From contig NZ_VTQX01000005.1 of the NCBI RefSeq assembly GCF_008764295.1, positions 1 to 64,000 on the forward strand: a DNA stretch of 64,000 nt, written 5' to 3'. The notes beneath the pieces are model-generated. The model made no database searches. It had not been told where the DNA came from and was given only the letters and a program-made list of their open reading frames with translations. This document shows positions 1 to 7,917 of this stretch, one piece after another. Source of the DNA: Bacillus methanolicus. GTDB lineage: Bacteria; Bacillota; Bacilli; Bacillales; Cytobacillaceae. The translations under genes were made by a program, and so were the position numbers. Positions within the stretch are counted from its first letter, which is position 1. The number at the start of each line of letters is the position of its first letter.

Positions 1-862
1 AAAAACCTAAGTAACGCTCTAAGTACCATCGATCGTCTTCCGTTAACTTCTCTGAGTTCCTATGAAAGACGTAACGCATTCTTTTACACTTTTTCCGATC
101 GTAATCATGCCAACTCTGCTGTACTCTTCTTCTCACCCCATCTAGCGCCCAATAAATATAGCGAACAAAATGGAATCGATCTGCGATAATAATAGGTTTT
201 CCAAGTGCCTGTTGGACAGCTGCTTTAAATGAGGGGCTCATGTCCATTACGACATATTCCACATTCCCTCCGTACGTTCTTAAATATCGCTTTATCGTTT
301 TCTTATATCGATTGGGTAAGATATCAATCGGTTCTCTAGTCATCGCATCGGCAATAATGAGTTGGTATTTGCCTTCCTCTGTATCCCCTTTATACTCATC
401 AATGGCGATCGCCTTTGGTAACTCATGCGGTTCTTCTTGAATAGAACGTTCCGCTAATGCATCAAAGCGACGAACAACAGTCGTGGGCGAAGTTCCATAA
501 ACTTCGGCTGTTTCCTTGAATGTTTTCCCCTTGATACTGCGAATCTTTATCGCTTGGTTAAACTCAATGGATAGTCGTTGATACCGCTCAATAAAAGGAT
601 TCTCTTCCGCAAATCTTTTCCCACATTTACAGGCAAAACGACGTTTTCTGTAAAATATCCATGTGTGACGCTCAAAAAGCTTTAAATGCTTAATTTTTTG
701 AATTCGATAGTCATGTACCTTAGACGTTAATGCCCCACAATTCACGCAGGAATGTTCTTTTACAGGCATCTCCACATAGAAACAATACTTACCCTCTACT
801 ATTTCTGTCTTCTTAATGATCACTTCTTCAAATCCAGGTAAAAATATGTTAGAATTCATCAT
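1..862 (-). CDS. ISL3-family transposase, C-terminus beyond window edge
   Basis: Read on the minus strand, an open frame runs from ATG at 862 to the window edge (about 287 codons) without a stop. The N-terminal part has paired cysteines typical of the ISL3 zinc-binding domain (CVNCG near residue 42 and a CKCG motif near residue 79). Next come a helix-turn-helix-like stretch (TFKETAEVYGTSPTTVVRRF) and the start of the DDE catalytic domain (AIAIDEYKG, then VVMDMSPSFKAAV, then IIADRFHFVRY). This order is characteristic of ISL3 transposases, which catalyse DNA cleavage and strand transfer. The 5' end looks intact and no frameshift is seen, but the C-terminal part and far inverted repeat lie outside the window, so activity cannot be judged. 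Confidence 0.88.
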   Translation of the reverse strand, partial: MMNSNIFLPGFEEVIIKKTEIVEGKYCFYVEMPVKEHSCVNCGALTSKVHDYRIQKIKHLKLFERHTWIFYRKRRFACKCGKRFAEENPFIERYQRLSIEFNQAIKIRSIKGKTFKETAEVYGTSPTTVVRRFDALAERSIQEEPHELPKAIAIDEYKGDTEEGKYQLIIADAMTREPIDILPNRYKKTIKRYLRTYGGNVEYVVMDMSPSFKAAVQQALGKPIIIADRFHFVRYIYWALDGVRRRVQQSWHDYDRKKCKRMRYVFHRNSEKLTEDDRWYLERYLGF

Positions 863-1010
863 GCACGTATCCCCACTCTATACTTGTTTCTCGACAATTC
901 AAGTATAAATGAATGGGGGATATCGTGCTCTTTTTTTTGCACAGTAATTGTGTAATAACCCCAACAAATATTATAGAACCATTTTTATAAGTTAATCAAA
1001 AAACTTATAT
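863..1010. mobile_element. Probable end region of the ISL3 element
   Basis: The stretch upstream of the transposase contains an AT-rich segment with a GTGCAAAAAAAAGAGCACGA-like palindromic patch (minus-strand sense, around 925-945) and a GGGGTTATTACAC run near 950-965. The element end probably falls here, between the transposase start and the tRNA terminator. The opposite inverted repeat is not in the window, so exact boundaries and target duplication cannot be read. Confidence 0.35.
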
Positions 1011-1057
1011 AAAACAAAAACAGGCCCAAACCCTTGATACAAAAGGATTTGAACCTG
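1011..1057 (-). terminator. Rho-independent terminator of tRNA-Val
   Basis: On the minus strand an imperfect stem pairs CAGGTTCAAATCC with GGGTTTGGGCCTG and is followed by TTTTTGTTTT. It begins about 10 nt after the tRNA 3' end. Confidence 0.75.
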
Positions 1058-1066
1058 CTTTAATGA

Positions 1067-1139
1067 TGACCTGTGAGGGACTTGAACCCCCGACCCCCAC
1101 CCTGTCAAGGTGATGCTCTCCCAGCTGAGCTAACAGATC
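1067..1139 (-). tRNA. tRNA-Val (anticodon GAC)
   Basis: A full cloverleaf folds on the minus strand. The acceptor stem is GATCTGT/ACAGGTC, the D stem GCTC/GAGC, the anticodon stem TCACC/GGTGG with loop TTGACAG (anticodon GAC), and the T arm contains TTCAAGT. The discriminator base is A, and CCA is not encoded, so it would be added after transcription. The tRNA stands alone with its own promoter and terminator. The ISL3 element lies just downstream. Confidence 0.95.
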
Positions 1140-1160
1140 GTTTTTTGAAGTATAAATATT

Positions 1161-1188
1161 ATTATACTGATCTATAGTAAATTGTCAA
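1161..1188 (-). promoter_or_regulatory. Sigma-A promoter of tRNA-Val
   Basis: A perfect TTGACA (-35, 1183-1188) and a perfect TATAAT (-10, 1161-1166) are separated by 16 bp on the minus strand. The -10 lies about 21 bp upstream of the mature tRNA 5' end. Confidence 0.85.
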
Positions 1189-1211
1189 TAGAGTTTATTT
1201 GCACACAAAAA

Positions 1212-1225
1212 AGAACATCAGTTCG
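1212..1225 (+). promoter_or_regulatory. LexA-type SOS box (distal)
   Basis: The sequence AGAACATCAGTTCG has the GAAC-N4-GTTC core of the Bacillus LexA (DinR) operator. It is repeated identically 30 bp downstream. It lies upstream of the -35 of the 1363 gene. Confidence 0.7.
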
Positions 1226-1233
1226 TTTTTTTG

Positions 1234-1263
1234 TTGAATAAAGAACATCAGTTCGTATATAAT
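1234..1263 (+). promoter_or_regulatory. Promoter with embedded LexA-type SOS box
   Basis: A weak -35 (TTGAAT, 1234-1239) and a consensus -10 (TATAAT, 1258-1263) have an 18 bp spacer. A second AGAACATCAGTTCG box (1242-1255) fills the spacer, the usual place for LexA repression. The downstream gene starts at 1363, leaving a leader of about 90 nt. Confidence 0.7.
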
Positions 1264-1362
1264 AATAAAGAGAAATGACTCTCACAAAAAAATAATCAAT
1301 ACACCATCATAATTAATCATGATTCTTATAAAGAGCTTAATTACAGAAAGCGGTGATGCCTC

Positions 1363-1584
1363 ATGAATAAATTGTTATCAAAGTCACTAGATGAACAGAT
1401 TCCTGTTGAAATGATATATATATCTTCTTCAAATCAAATAACGCAGCGGAAAATAATTGTGAAAGAAATCAACGGCTCGACAATTCGAGCATATTGCTTT
1501 ATGCGAAGGCAAGCGAGATTATTTAAAATTGAGCAGATTTTATCATTAATGCCAGTTAGAACCTTTCATAAAGAAATTAGTTAA
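1363..1584 (+). CDS. Small WYL-like protein, probably SOS-controlled
   Basis: This 73-residue protein resembles an isolated WYL fold. A short beta-rich segment (VEMIYISSSNQITQRKIIV) precedes IRAYCFMRRQARLFKIEQI, which matches the conserved C-terminal part of WYL domains (A-Y-C, R-x-F, basic residues). WYL domains in full-length regulators sense nucleic acid or nucleotide ligands, but this protein has no helix-turn-helix or other domain. A GGTGAT ribosome site lies 5 nt before the ATG. The gene stands alone, preceded by two LexA-type boxes and followed by a strong terminator. A role in the DNA-damage response is inferred from the operators only. The molecular function is unknown. Confidence 0.75.
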   Translation: MNKLLSKSLDEQIPVEMIYISSSNQITQRKIIVKEINGSTIRAYCFMRRQARLFKIEQILSLMPVRTFHKEIS

Positions 1585-1588
1585 AGCA

Positions 1589-1622
1589 AAAAAGGAAGCT
1601 CTCCCATGAGAACTTCCTTTTT
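1589..1622. terminator. Bidirectional terminator
   Basis: The arms AAAAAGGAAG and CTTCCTTTTT flank a TCTC/GAGA extension and a short loop. The hairpin ends the 1363 gene on the plus strand and the TRAP operon on the minus strand. Confidence 0.85.
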
Positions 1623-1632
1623 GGTTTATTCA

Positions 1633-3588
1633 CTAAACTGTTTCTGGTTTTGCAGTACCTTTGCCTTTAACAAAAAATTGTAAGGCAACAAGGATAAGGA
1701 AGATGACAAGTCCTATCATATCAGACATGCCCTCTGGATAAATCAGCAAAATCCCACCGACAATTCCGGCAATTCGCTCTAACCAATGGAGCTTTCTTTG
1801 CCAGAAACCAATCACTCCAGAACCAATTGCTGTCATACCGGCAATGGCGGTGAATATAATCCAGATTAAATGATACCAAACTGTATCTATCATCAGCAAT
1901 TCTGGAGAGAGCACAAACATATATGGAATAATAAAGGCGGCTATCGCCAGTTTTGCTGAATTGACCCCTGTTTTTATCGGTTCTCCGCCTGAAACCCCTG
2001 CGGCTGCAAATGCAGCTAATGCTACTGGAGGAGTGATGTCTGCGACAATCCCGAAATAGAAAACGAATAAGTGCGCAGATAAATCTGGTACCCCTAGCAA
2101 AATAATAGCAGGAGCTGCAATCGTCGAAGTAATGACATAGTTTGCTGTTGTTGGCGAGCCCATTCCAAGAATAATACAAGCTACCATTGTCAGCATCAAC
2201 GTTGGGATCAATGCCCCGCCTGCCAAATCTAATAAACCGTTGGCAAGCTTTAAGCCTAGGCCTGTTTTTGTAACGACCCCTACGATAATCCCTGCAGCTG
2301 CAGTGGCAGCAGCAACGCCGAGTGCGGTACGAGCACCATCAACTAACGCATCAATTATATCTTTAAAACCGATTCTCGTTTCCTTGCGAATGGCACTGAC
2401 TAAAATCGTAATCACGATCGCCCATAAAGCAGCACGTGTTACACTCATCCCTGACATTAACAAGACAATAACAGCGAGTATTGGTGTTAATAAATAAATC
2501 TTTTTTAACACTTCTTTACGATTCGGCATTTCTTCTTTTTTTAATCCACGTAAACCAACACGCTTCGCTTCAAAGTGTGTCATAATCCAAATGCCTGTGA
2601 AATATAATAATGCTGGGATGGCAGCTGCTTTAGCAATTTCCCAATAGGTAATTCCACCGATAAATTCGACCATTAAGAAAGCGGCCGCACCCATAATCGG
2701 CGGCATTAACTGACCACCTGTTGAAGCAGCGGCTTCAACTCCTCCTGCAAATTCCTTCTTATAGCCAAGCTTTTTCATCATTGGAATCGTAAATGATCCA
2801 GAAGTAACAACGTTTGCGACCGAACTTCCACTGATCGTTCCTTGTAAGGCGCTTGAGAAAATCGCAACTTTTGCTGGTCCTCCCGTTGCCTTTCCAGCTA
2901 AAGTGACAGCAAGATCATTAAAATACTGACCGACACCGGTTTTCACTAAGAAAGCACCGAATAAGAGAAATAGGAAAATGAACGTTGCCGATACTCCTAA
3001 TGGCGTTCCCAAAATACCTTCCGTCGTATAAAACATCGTTTGAATTAAACGTTCCGGAGATAAGCCTCTATGTGCTAAAAAGCCTGGCAGTTGCGGGCCG
3101 TATAAGGCATACAAAAGGAAGAGCGACGCAATGATCGTTATCGGCAATCCTACCGCACGTCTCGTTGCTTCCAAAACTAATAAGATCGCTGCAACACCAA
3201 CATAGAAATCAAGTTCAGTGATGACTCCCACTCTCGAGACTAAATCATCAATCATTAGCGGCCAGTAGGCACCAACACCTATAGCAGCAAGCGCTAAACA
3301 GATATCGTACCATGCTGGCTTTGTTTGACTACCACGATTCTTCCTTCTAGCTGGAAAAAGAAGGAAAATCAAAGACAAAGCAAACCCCAAATGAATCGAA
3401 CGTTGTAATTGGGCTGTTAATACACCAAAGATCCCGGTATACAATTGGAATAAGGAAAAGGATAATAACCCTAGAAAAACGATCCAGCCAAAAATTCCTT
3501 TTAGACTTCTCGTATTAGCTTCAGGATCGTATTTTTCTAGCAACTTCTGCTGTTCTTCCTGTGATAATGTTTCTTCATTATGTTTCAA
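1633..3588 (-). CDS. TRAP transporter fused permease (TAXI type, DctQ-DctM fusion)
   Basis: This 651-residue protein is hydrophobic throughout with many membrane segments. It matches the 4TM/12TM fused permease used with TAXI-type receptors. Such systems import an organic acid or similar solute using an ion gradient. Family-like motifs include the SALQGTISGSSVANVVTSG stretch near residue 240 and the GMGSPTTANYV stretch about two thirds along, both typical of the large DctM subunit. Translation probably begins at TTG 3588, since AAAGGAG lies about 9 nt upstream and no in-frame ATG is nearby. The start overlaps the end of the DUF1850 gene by 11 bp, which suggests translational coupling. The substrate cannot be told from sequence. 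Confidence 0.92.
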   Translation of the reverse strand: MKHNEETLSQEEQQKLLEKYDPEANTRSLKGIFGWIVFLGLLSFSLFQLYTGIFGVLTAQLQRSIHLGFALSLIFLLFPARRKNRGSQTKPAWYDICLALAAIGVGAYWPLMIDDLVSRVGVITELDFYVGVAAILLVLEATRRAVGLPITIIASLFLLYALYGPQLPGFLAHRGLSPERLIQTMFYTTEGILGTPLGVSATFIFLFLLFGAFLVKTGVGQYFNDLAVTLAGKATGGPAKVAIFSSALQGTISGSSVANVVTSGSFTIPMMKKLGYKKEFAGGVEAAASTGGQLMPPIMGAAAFLMVEFIGGITYWEIAKAAAIPALLYFTGIWIMTHFEAKRVGLRGLKKEEMPNRKEVLKKIYLLTPILAVIVLLMSGMSVTRAALWAIVITILVSAIRKETRIGFKDIIDALVDGARTALGVAAATAAAGIIVGVVTKTGLGLKLANGLLDLAGGALIPTLMLTMVACIILGMGSPTTANYVITSTIAAPAIILLGVPDLSAHLFVFYFGIVADITPPVALAAFAAAGVSGGEPIKTGVNSAKLAIAAFIIPYMFVLSPELLMIDTVWYHLIWIIFTAIAGMTAIGSGVIGFWQRKLHWLERIAGIVGGILLIYPEGMSDMIGLVIFLILVALQFFVKGKGTAKPETV

Positions 3589-4105
3589 CGATGTTCACTC
3601 CTTTCAATTGCTGAATGATGCTCAGCTTCCTCGCTTTTATTCGTACCCATGTTCCTGGCTCTATATAGTTAGAAAGCAAATATTCATTCGATAAAAATAT
3701 GACCTTATGATTAGCCCGAACCTGTCCAATGCGAAGATCAATATGCGGAAATGTTCGCTTCATATTTTTAATGTAATATTTTCCATCCAGCTCCTCAAAA
3801 GTCTCTCCTTCTGAAGCATCCGACGGCATGCCGATAGCAAAATCTTCAAACATTAACTCATATTGTTGAATATTGCCATTTTTTATAATTTTATAACTTT
3901 CTAAAACGTCAGAAAGATGGATCGAATGAGTATATTTAATTTTAAACGTCTGTTCCTTTTTTAAAGGGATGTAGGCAAGCACATTCTCGCTATTTTGGTA
4001 TTCAAAAACGAGCGCCTGCTTCAATGGAATGAATACAACAATGGTGATGAATAATAAAATGAGGGGTACTAAAAAGATGATACCTTTTCTATGTTTCATT
4101 TTCAC
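3578..4105 (-). CDS. DUF1850 protein of TRAP-TAXI operon
   Basis: This protein of about 175 residues has one N-terminal membrane segment (FLVPLILLFITIVVFIPL) and an extracytoplasmic remainder. It contains a TIKYTHSIHLSDVLESY-like stretch (here FKIKYTHSIHLSDV), the hallmark of DUF1850. DUF1850 genes commonly sit beside TAXI receptors and fused TRAP permeases, as here, but their role is not settled. The frame is open further upstream to a TTG at 4144. I chose GTG at 4105 because AGGTGGGG lies 5-7 nt before it. An ATG two codons further in is also possible. The last 11 bp overlap the permease gene. Confidence 0.82.
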   Translation of the reverse strand: MKMKHRKGIIFLVPLILLFITIVVFIPLKQALVFEYQNSENVLAYIPLKKEQTFKIKYTHSIHLSDVLESYKIIKNGNIQQYELMFEDFAIGMPSDASEGETFEELDGKYYIKNMKRTFPHIDLRIGQVRANHKVIFLSNEYLLSNYIEPGTWVRIKARKLSIIQQLKGVNIVET

Positions 4106-4168
4106 GTAAACCCCACCTAGGAAATGGTGTCCTTCTTTTTGCAAAAAACAATCTTTAAAAGATAAGTT

Positions 4169-4207
4169 GACCGGCTAAAAAACCTCAGCGAGGTTATACA
4201 GCCGGTC
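4169..4207. other. Intergenic hairpin between TAXI receptor and DUF1850 genes
   Basis: GACCGGCT (4169-4176) pairs with AGCCGGTC (4200-4207), and an inner CCTC/GAGG pair lies inside. No long U-tract follows on the minus strand, so it is more likely an mRNA stabiliser or partial attenuator than a full terminator. It could keep receptor mRNA more abundant than permease mRNA. Confidence 0.6.
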
Positions 4208-4252
4208 ATTTTTGCCATTATTTAAAGCTGCTAAACAAAACCCTATTTAGCT

Positions 4253-5272
4253 TTAGTACCCTTTTTCATCGAAGTACTTTTGAGCACCTGGATGAATTTC
4301 AATGCCAGTACCTTCTTTTGCTTTAGCAGGATCAATAACTTCTCCTTTTGCATGCTGAACTTTATCTAAGTTTTCAAAGATTGCCTTTGTGATTTCATAT
4401 ACAGCATCTTCAGAAAGACTATCGACAACTGCTAGCATCGCTGAAACGGCAACAGTTGGTACAGCATCAGCTAAACCGTAAGTTCCAGCTGGAATTTCAT
4501 CCTGAACATAGTATGGATACTTATCCATTAATGCATCGATCTTGTCTTGCTCAAGTGGTACAACGACAACATCTGCAGTAGCGGATAAGCCTTCAACTGC
4601 TCCAGCAGGTGAACCTGCTGTAACGAAAGCTGCATCAATCGCACCGTCTTGAATACCGTCAGTAGATTCAGCAAAGTCAAGATCTTGCTTTTGAATATCG
4701 TCAAGAGTTAACCCATGCACTTCAAGAATTTGCTCTGCATTCAATGCAGTTCCTGAACCAGGAGCACCGATTGAAACTTTCTTTCCTTTTAAATCCTCAA
4801 CCGATTTAATGCCTGTTTTTGCAGTAGTAACAATGTGAATGGTTTCAGGGTATAATGTACCAATTGCTTGGACATTTTCGACCGCATTTCCTTCGAACAT
4901 GGCTTTTCCTTCTTTTGCATAAGAAGCGATATCTGTTTGCGTGAATGCAATTTCTGCATCACCATTTTTTAAAGTAGTCATGTTTTCCGCAGAAGCACCA
5001 GATGTTTCAGAGTTTGCTTGAATACCTGTTTCATCCTGAATAATACTAGCAAACGCACCACCTAGTGGATAATATGTACCACCAGTTCCACCTGTTAAAA
5101 TGCTGATGAAATCTGGAAGATCAGCAGTCTCTTCTCCAGCCTGATCACTTGAATCATTTCCACCCGTATCAGCGTCATTGCCCTCTTCACTGTCTCCACC
5201 ACCACATGCGGCTAAGAACATTGATAACGCCAACATTAAAACGGTTAGTAAAAGAAAATGTTTCTTTTTCAT
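4253..5272 (-). CDS. TAXI-family TRAP solute receptor lipoprotein
   Basis: This 339-residue protein begins with a signal peptide ending in the lipobox LAAC (about residues 20-23), followed by an acidic glycine/aspartate linker. The body matches TAXI receptors: ILTGGTGGTYYPLGGAFAS near the mature N-terminus, then VSIGAPGSGTALNAEQIL and DAAFVTAGSPAGAV. TAXI receptors capture the substrate outside the membrane and hand it to the TRAP permease. The ATG is preceded by AAGGGGG. It is the first gene of the minus-strand operon, with the DUF1850 and permease genes downstream. The ligand is unknown; glutamate-like or other organic acids are known for some family members. Confidence 0.92.
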   Translation of the reverse strand: MKKKHFLLLTVLMLALSMFLAACGGGDSEEGNDADTGGNDSSDQAGEETADLPDFISILTGGTGGTYYPLGGAFASIIQDETGIQANSETSGASAENMTTLKNGDAEIAFTQTDIASYAKEGKAMFEGNAVENVQAIGTLYPETIHIVTTAKTGIKSVEDLKGKKVSIGAPGSGTALNAEQILEVHGLTLDDIQKQDLDFAESTDGIQDGAIDAAFVTAGSPAGAVEGLSATADVVVVPLEQDKIDALMDKYPYYVQDEIPAGTYGLADAVPTVAVSAMLAVVDSLSEDAVYEITKAIFENLDKVQHAKGEVIDPAKAKEGTGIEIHPGAQKYFDEKGY

Positions 5273-5654
5273 TCGTTTTCCCCCTTGTGTTTATTAGAGT
5301 TAATCGATACTATTTTATCACAGGATTATCTCTTATTGTCAACTTTATAGTGTACTCCCATCTTTACTCAGCTCTTAAAATCAAGTGTTTGCTAGAATTA
5401 AATCGGTGCAAAAAACGTTGTCAGATAGCAATTTCTACCATTACGGAGCACGGATTTTTACTTTTCATACTCTTCAAAAAAATTTATTTTAATCCTTTTT
5501 TGAAGATTCATTTTTCTTACAGTGTAATCTCATAGTCTTTACATTTTTAATCATGATTGTACATCAACTAAGTCATTTAAAAATGTTTTTCTAAATCTCC
5601 TATGGTACAATCTTTTGTAATTAGCCTAAAGCATAAATGCAAGGAGGGATTCGC
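5273..5654. other. Divergent intergenic region
   Basis: This AT-rich region separates the TAXI receptor gene (minus) from yjcH (plus). A TACAAT at about 5605-5610 could be the -10 of yjcH, but its -35 is weak. No gene, repeat or convincing operator was seen. Confidence 0.5.
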
Positions 5655-6383
5655 ATGGAATTTTCAAAAGGACGCATTACGGAATATCCGTTTGCAAGCA
5701 AAGAGTTAAATGAAAACATTCCAATACTAGTTTATTTGCCGGCTTCATACTCCCCTTTGTATAAGTACACATTAGTCATTGCTCAAGATGGCAGAGATTA
5801 TTTTCAACTCGGTCGAATTGGAAGAACAACCGATGAATTGATTAATGGTGGTGAAATTGAAAATATCATAATTATCGGAGTTCCATACAAGGACGTGAAG
5901 GATCGCCGCTCGAAATATCATCCGCAAGGAAGTCAACATCAAGCATACATACGCTTTCTTGCTAAGGAGCTTGTTCCTTTTCTCGAGCAACACTTTCCAA
6001 CTTATCAAATGGGCTTAGGAAGAGCTTTAATTGGAGATTCGTTGGCTGCTACAGTTTCATTAAAAGCAGCATTACAATTTCCTCATACCTTCGGCAAGGT
6101 GATTTTACAATCACCTTTTGTAAACAATGAAATCATCGATGATGTTGCAGCGTTTGAACAACCCCATTTACTTTCAATCTATCATGTAATTGGAAAGCAG
6201 GAAACAGAGGTAAAAACAACGGCTGACAAAATTGAAGATTTCCTTACACCTAACCGGGAGCTAAATATTGTAATGGAAAGCAAAGCATTCCCCTATTTTT
6301 ATGAGGAATTCGAAGGAATTCATACATGGACATATTGGCAGCCTGATCTCAAACGCGCCTTAAAAAAGATGTTTCCAAAATAG
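5655..6383 (+). CDS. yjcH: Putative alpha/beta-hydrolase esterase YjcH
   Basis: This protein of about 242 residues resembles the esterase-D-like (enterochelin esterase) fold. It has LVYLPASYSPLYKYTLVIAQDG near the N-terminus, a nucleophile-elbow-like GDSLAAT (G-x-S-x-x-x), and a C-terminal HTWTYW carrying the probable catalytic histidine. The substrate is unknown. ATG 5655 is chosen because AAGGAGGG lies 6 nt upstream; the longer frame from 5637 would place this site inside the gene. yjcH, yjcG and yjcF stand together in B. subtilis, and the same trio is seen here. Confidence 0.85.
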   Translation: MEFSKGRITEYPFASKELNENIPILVYLPASYSPLYKYTLVIAQDGRDYFQLGRIGRTTDELINGGEIENIIIIGVPYKDVKDRRSKYHPQGSQHQAYIRFLAKELVPFLEQHFPTYQMGLGRALIGDSLAATVSLKAALQFPHTFGKVILQSPFVNNEIIDDVAAFEQPHLLSIYHVIGKQETEVKTTADKIEDFLTPNRELNIVMESKAFPYFYEEFEGIHTWTYWQPDLKRALKKMFPK

Positions 6384-6441
6384 TCAATCACGCTCATTTT
6401 ACATATCAAAATGATCTAATAGAGAAATAAAATCCATTATT

Positions 6442-6450
6442 TGCTATAAT
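6442..6450 (+). promoter_or_regulatory. Extended -10 promoter of yjcG-yjcF
   Basis: TGCTATAAT matches the extended -10 (TGnTATAAT). The -35 region is poor. A cre-like TGTAAACGCTTGTA (minus sense) follows at about 6456-6470 but lacks part of the consensus. Confidence 0.5.
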
Positions 6451-6546
6451 GGAAATACAAGCGTTTACAAAAATTGGACACAAGCTATTGTTTATCTGTT
6501 CTGTTCATATGTAGAAATAAAAAATTAAACATTTGGAGGTTATACA

Positions 6547-7059
6547 ATGAAATACGGAATTGTTATTTTCCCATCCAAAGCCTTACAAGACAAAGCGAAT
6601 TCCTTTCGAAAAAGATATGATCCACATTATGCCCTCATTCCCCCACACATCACATTAAAAAGTACTTTTGAAGTGAATGATGTGGATATTAAAGATATCG
6701 CAGACCAATTACATCAAATTGCTCAACGATTTTCACCTTTTCAAATTAACGTAACGAAGTTTAGTTCATTCCAGCCTGTTAATAATGTCATTTATATGAA
6801 GATTATTCCTGAGCCGGAAATCGTTGATTTACATGAAGCAGTAGATGCGGTTATTGCTGATAGTCCATCTGAATATGCCTTTGTTCCCCACATCACAGTT
6901 GGACAAAACCTTTCAAATGATGAGCATTCAGATGTTTATAGTTCATTAAGACTGCAAGAAGTTAATCATGAAGAAACCATTGATCGATTCCACTTGCTTT
7001 ACCAACTTGATAATGGTTCCTGGACTGTATATGAAACATTTCGCTTAAGAAAGGAATAG
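6547..7059 (+). CDS. yjcG: 2H phosphoesterase superfamily protein YjcG
   Basis: This 170-residue protein has two H-x-T motifs, HITLKST near residue 36 and HITVGQ near residue 116, which define the 2H (2'-5' RNA ligase-like) phosphoesterases. In the family these histidines act on cyclic or 2'-5' phosphodiester bonds in nucleotides or RNA. The exact substrate of YjcG is not known. TGGAGG lies 8 nt before the ATG. The acetyltransferase gene yjcF starts 6 nt after its stop, so the two form an operon. Confidence 0.9.
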   Translation: MKYGIVIFPSKALQDKANSFRKRYDPHYALIPPHITLKSTFEVNDVDIKDIADQLHQIAQRFSPFQINVTKFSSFQPVNNVIYMKIIPEPEIVDLHEAVDAVIADSPSEYAFVPHITVGQNLSNDEHSDVYSSLRLQEVNHEETIDRFHLLYQLDNGSWTVYETFRLRKE

Positions 7060-7065
7060 AGAAAC

Positions 7066-7488
7066 TTGAATCTTATAACTGTAACTACTAATGAACAACT
7101 TGAAGAAGTCTATCGTGTTCGAAAAATTGTCTTTGTTGATGAACAGCATGTACCTTTAGAAGAAGAAATCGACAATCTTGAAGAAGAGTCGACACATTTT
7201 CTTTTGCAAGACGAAGAACAGTCAGTCGGTGCTGGACGTTTTCGTGTTGTTGACAGCTATGGAAAAGTTGAAAGAATTTGTGTTTTAAAGCATAAACGGA
7301 AAAGTGGTGCAGGACGAGCGATTATGGAAGGCATCGAAGCGTTCGCCAAAAAAGAAGGCATTAAGAAGCTAAAGCTAAATGCTCAAACCCATGCTATCCC
7401 ATTTTATGAAGGCTTAGGATATAAAGTTGCCTCAGAGGAATTTCTTGATGCTGGAATTCCCCACAAAACAATGATTAAGCAGTTATAA
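7066..7488 (+). CDS. yjcF: GNAT-family acetyltransferase YjcF
   Basis: This 140-residue protein has the GNAT signature: VYRVRKIVFVDEQHVP at the N-terminus, VERICVLKHKRKSGAGRAIM (acetyl-CoA pyrophosphate loop R/Q-x-x-G-x-G/A, here K-S-G-A-G-R), and LNAQTHAIPFYEGLGYK. It ends with DAGIPHKTM, typical of ElaA/YjcF-type members. It probably acetylates a small molecule or protein amine; the substrate is unknown. The start is TTG at 7066, with AAAGGA about 10 nt upstream, and the length agrees with the family. Confidence 0.88.
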   Translation: MNLITVTTNEQLEEVYRVRKIVFVDEQHVPLEEEIDNLEEESTHFLLQDEEQSVGAGRFRVVDSYGKVERICVLKHKRKSGAGRAIMEGIEAFAKKEGIKKLKLNAQTHAIPFYEGLGYKVASEEFLDAGIPHKTMIKQL

Positions 7489-7576
7489 AGGGCGATTGGA
7501 AAAAAAGAGACTCCTCTCTTTCACTTGAACGGGTTAAAAGGGTTAACTTTAAGAGCAGTGTGTATAAATTGCTGCT

Positions 7577-7816
7577 ATAATGGGAGTGTTAAACTCTTAA
7601 AAACTCGAGAAAGATCATTTTCTCCTGCATTGCAACCGAAAAAAAGGAGAGCTAAGAGGCAATTTCGTTTTATTAGAAAAGGCAAACGCTCCTTACATAT
7701 GTGGAAGGCTTCGCATTGTCACAGGAAATGCTGATGAAATAATCATATGATCCAACTTAAACATTCTTATTCAAGAAAAAGGGGCATGCGAGAAGATTCT
7801 CTCGATGCCCTTTTCA
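7577..7816 (+). ncRNA. Possible short untranslated RNA with own promoter and terminator
   Basis: An extended -10 (TGCTATAAT, about 7572-7580) is followed some 200 nt later by a strong terminator (7778-7816). No frame between them has a convincing ribosome site and protein-like sequence; the 69-codon frame that starts upstream at 7525 is low in likeness to any protein. The layout would suit a small RNA of about 220-230 nt. The -35 is weak and no known RNA family was recognised. Confidence 0.3.
7778..7816. terminator. Strong terminator before DUF421 gene
   Basis: AAAAGGGGCAT with CGAGAA pairs with CTCTCG and ATGCCCTTTTC around the loop GATT. It lies 290 bp after yjcF, so it probably ends either yjcF read-through or a separate short transcript. 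Confidence 0.85.
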
Positions 7817-7917
7817 ATACAAAAGTTATTCAACATACTTTTTAAGTAACGGCAAATATTTAACCACGCCCCTTCCCATACTAAGAAATAATTACTACTG
7901 GGGAATGAGGGTTAATT

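Noticed and set aside
1212-1255. Two direct repeats first read as a possible short repeat array
   Set aside because: Only two copies exist and both are LexA-type palindromes placed at a promoter, so a CRISPR or plasmid iteron origin is not supported.
5149-5535. 128-codon plus-strand open frame over the TAXI signal region
   Set aside because: It is antisense to the start of a clear gene and runs into AT-rich DNA without protein-like sequence.
6456-6470. Catabolite-response (cre) site near yjcG
   Set aside because: TGTAAACGCTTGTA matches only part of the cre consensus (the 3' end should read WCA).
7525-7734. 69-codon plus-strand open frame after yjcF
   Set aside because: It has no ribosome site, an unusual composition rich in Lys/Arg/Cys, and it contains the likely promoter of a separate transcript.
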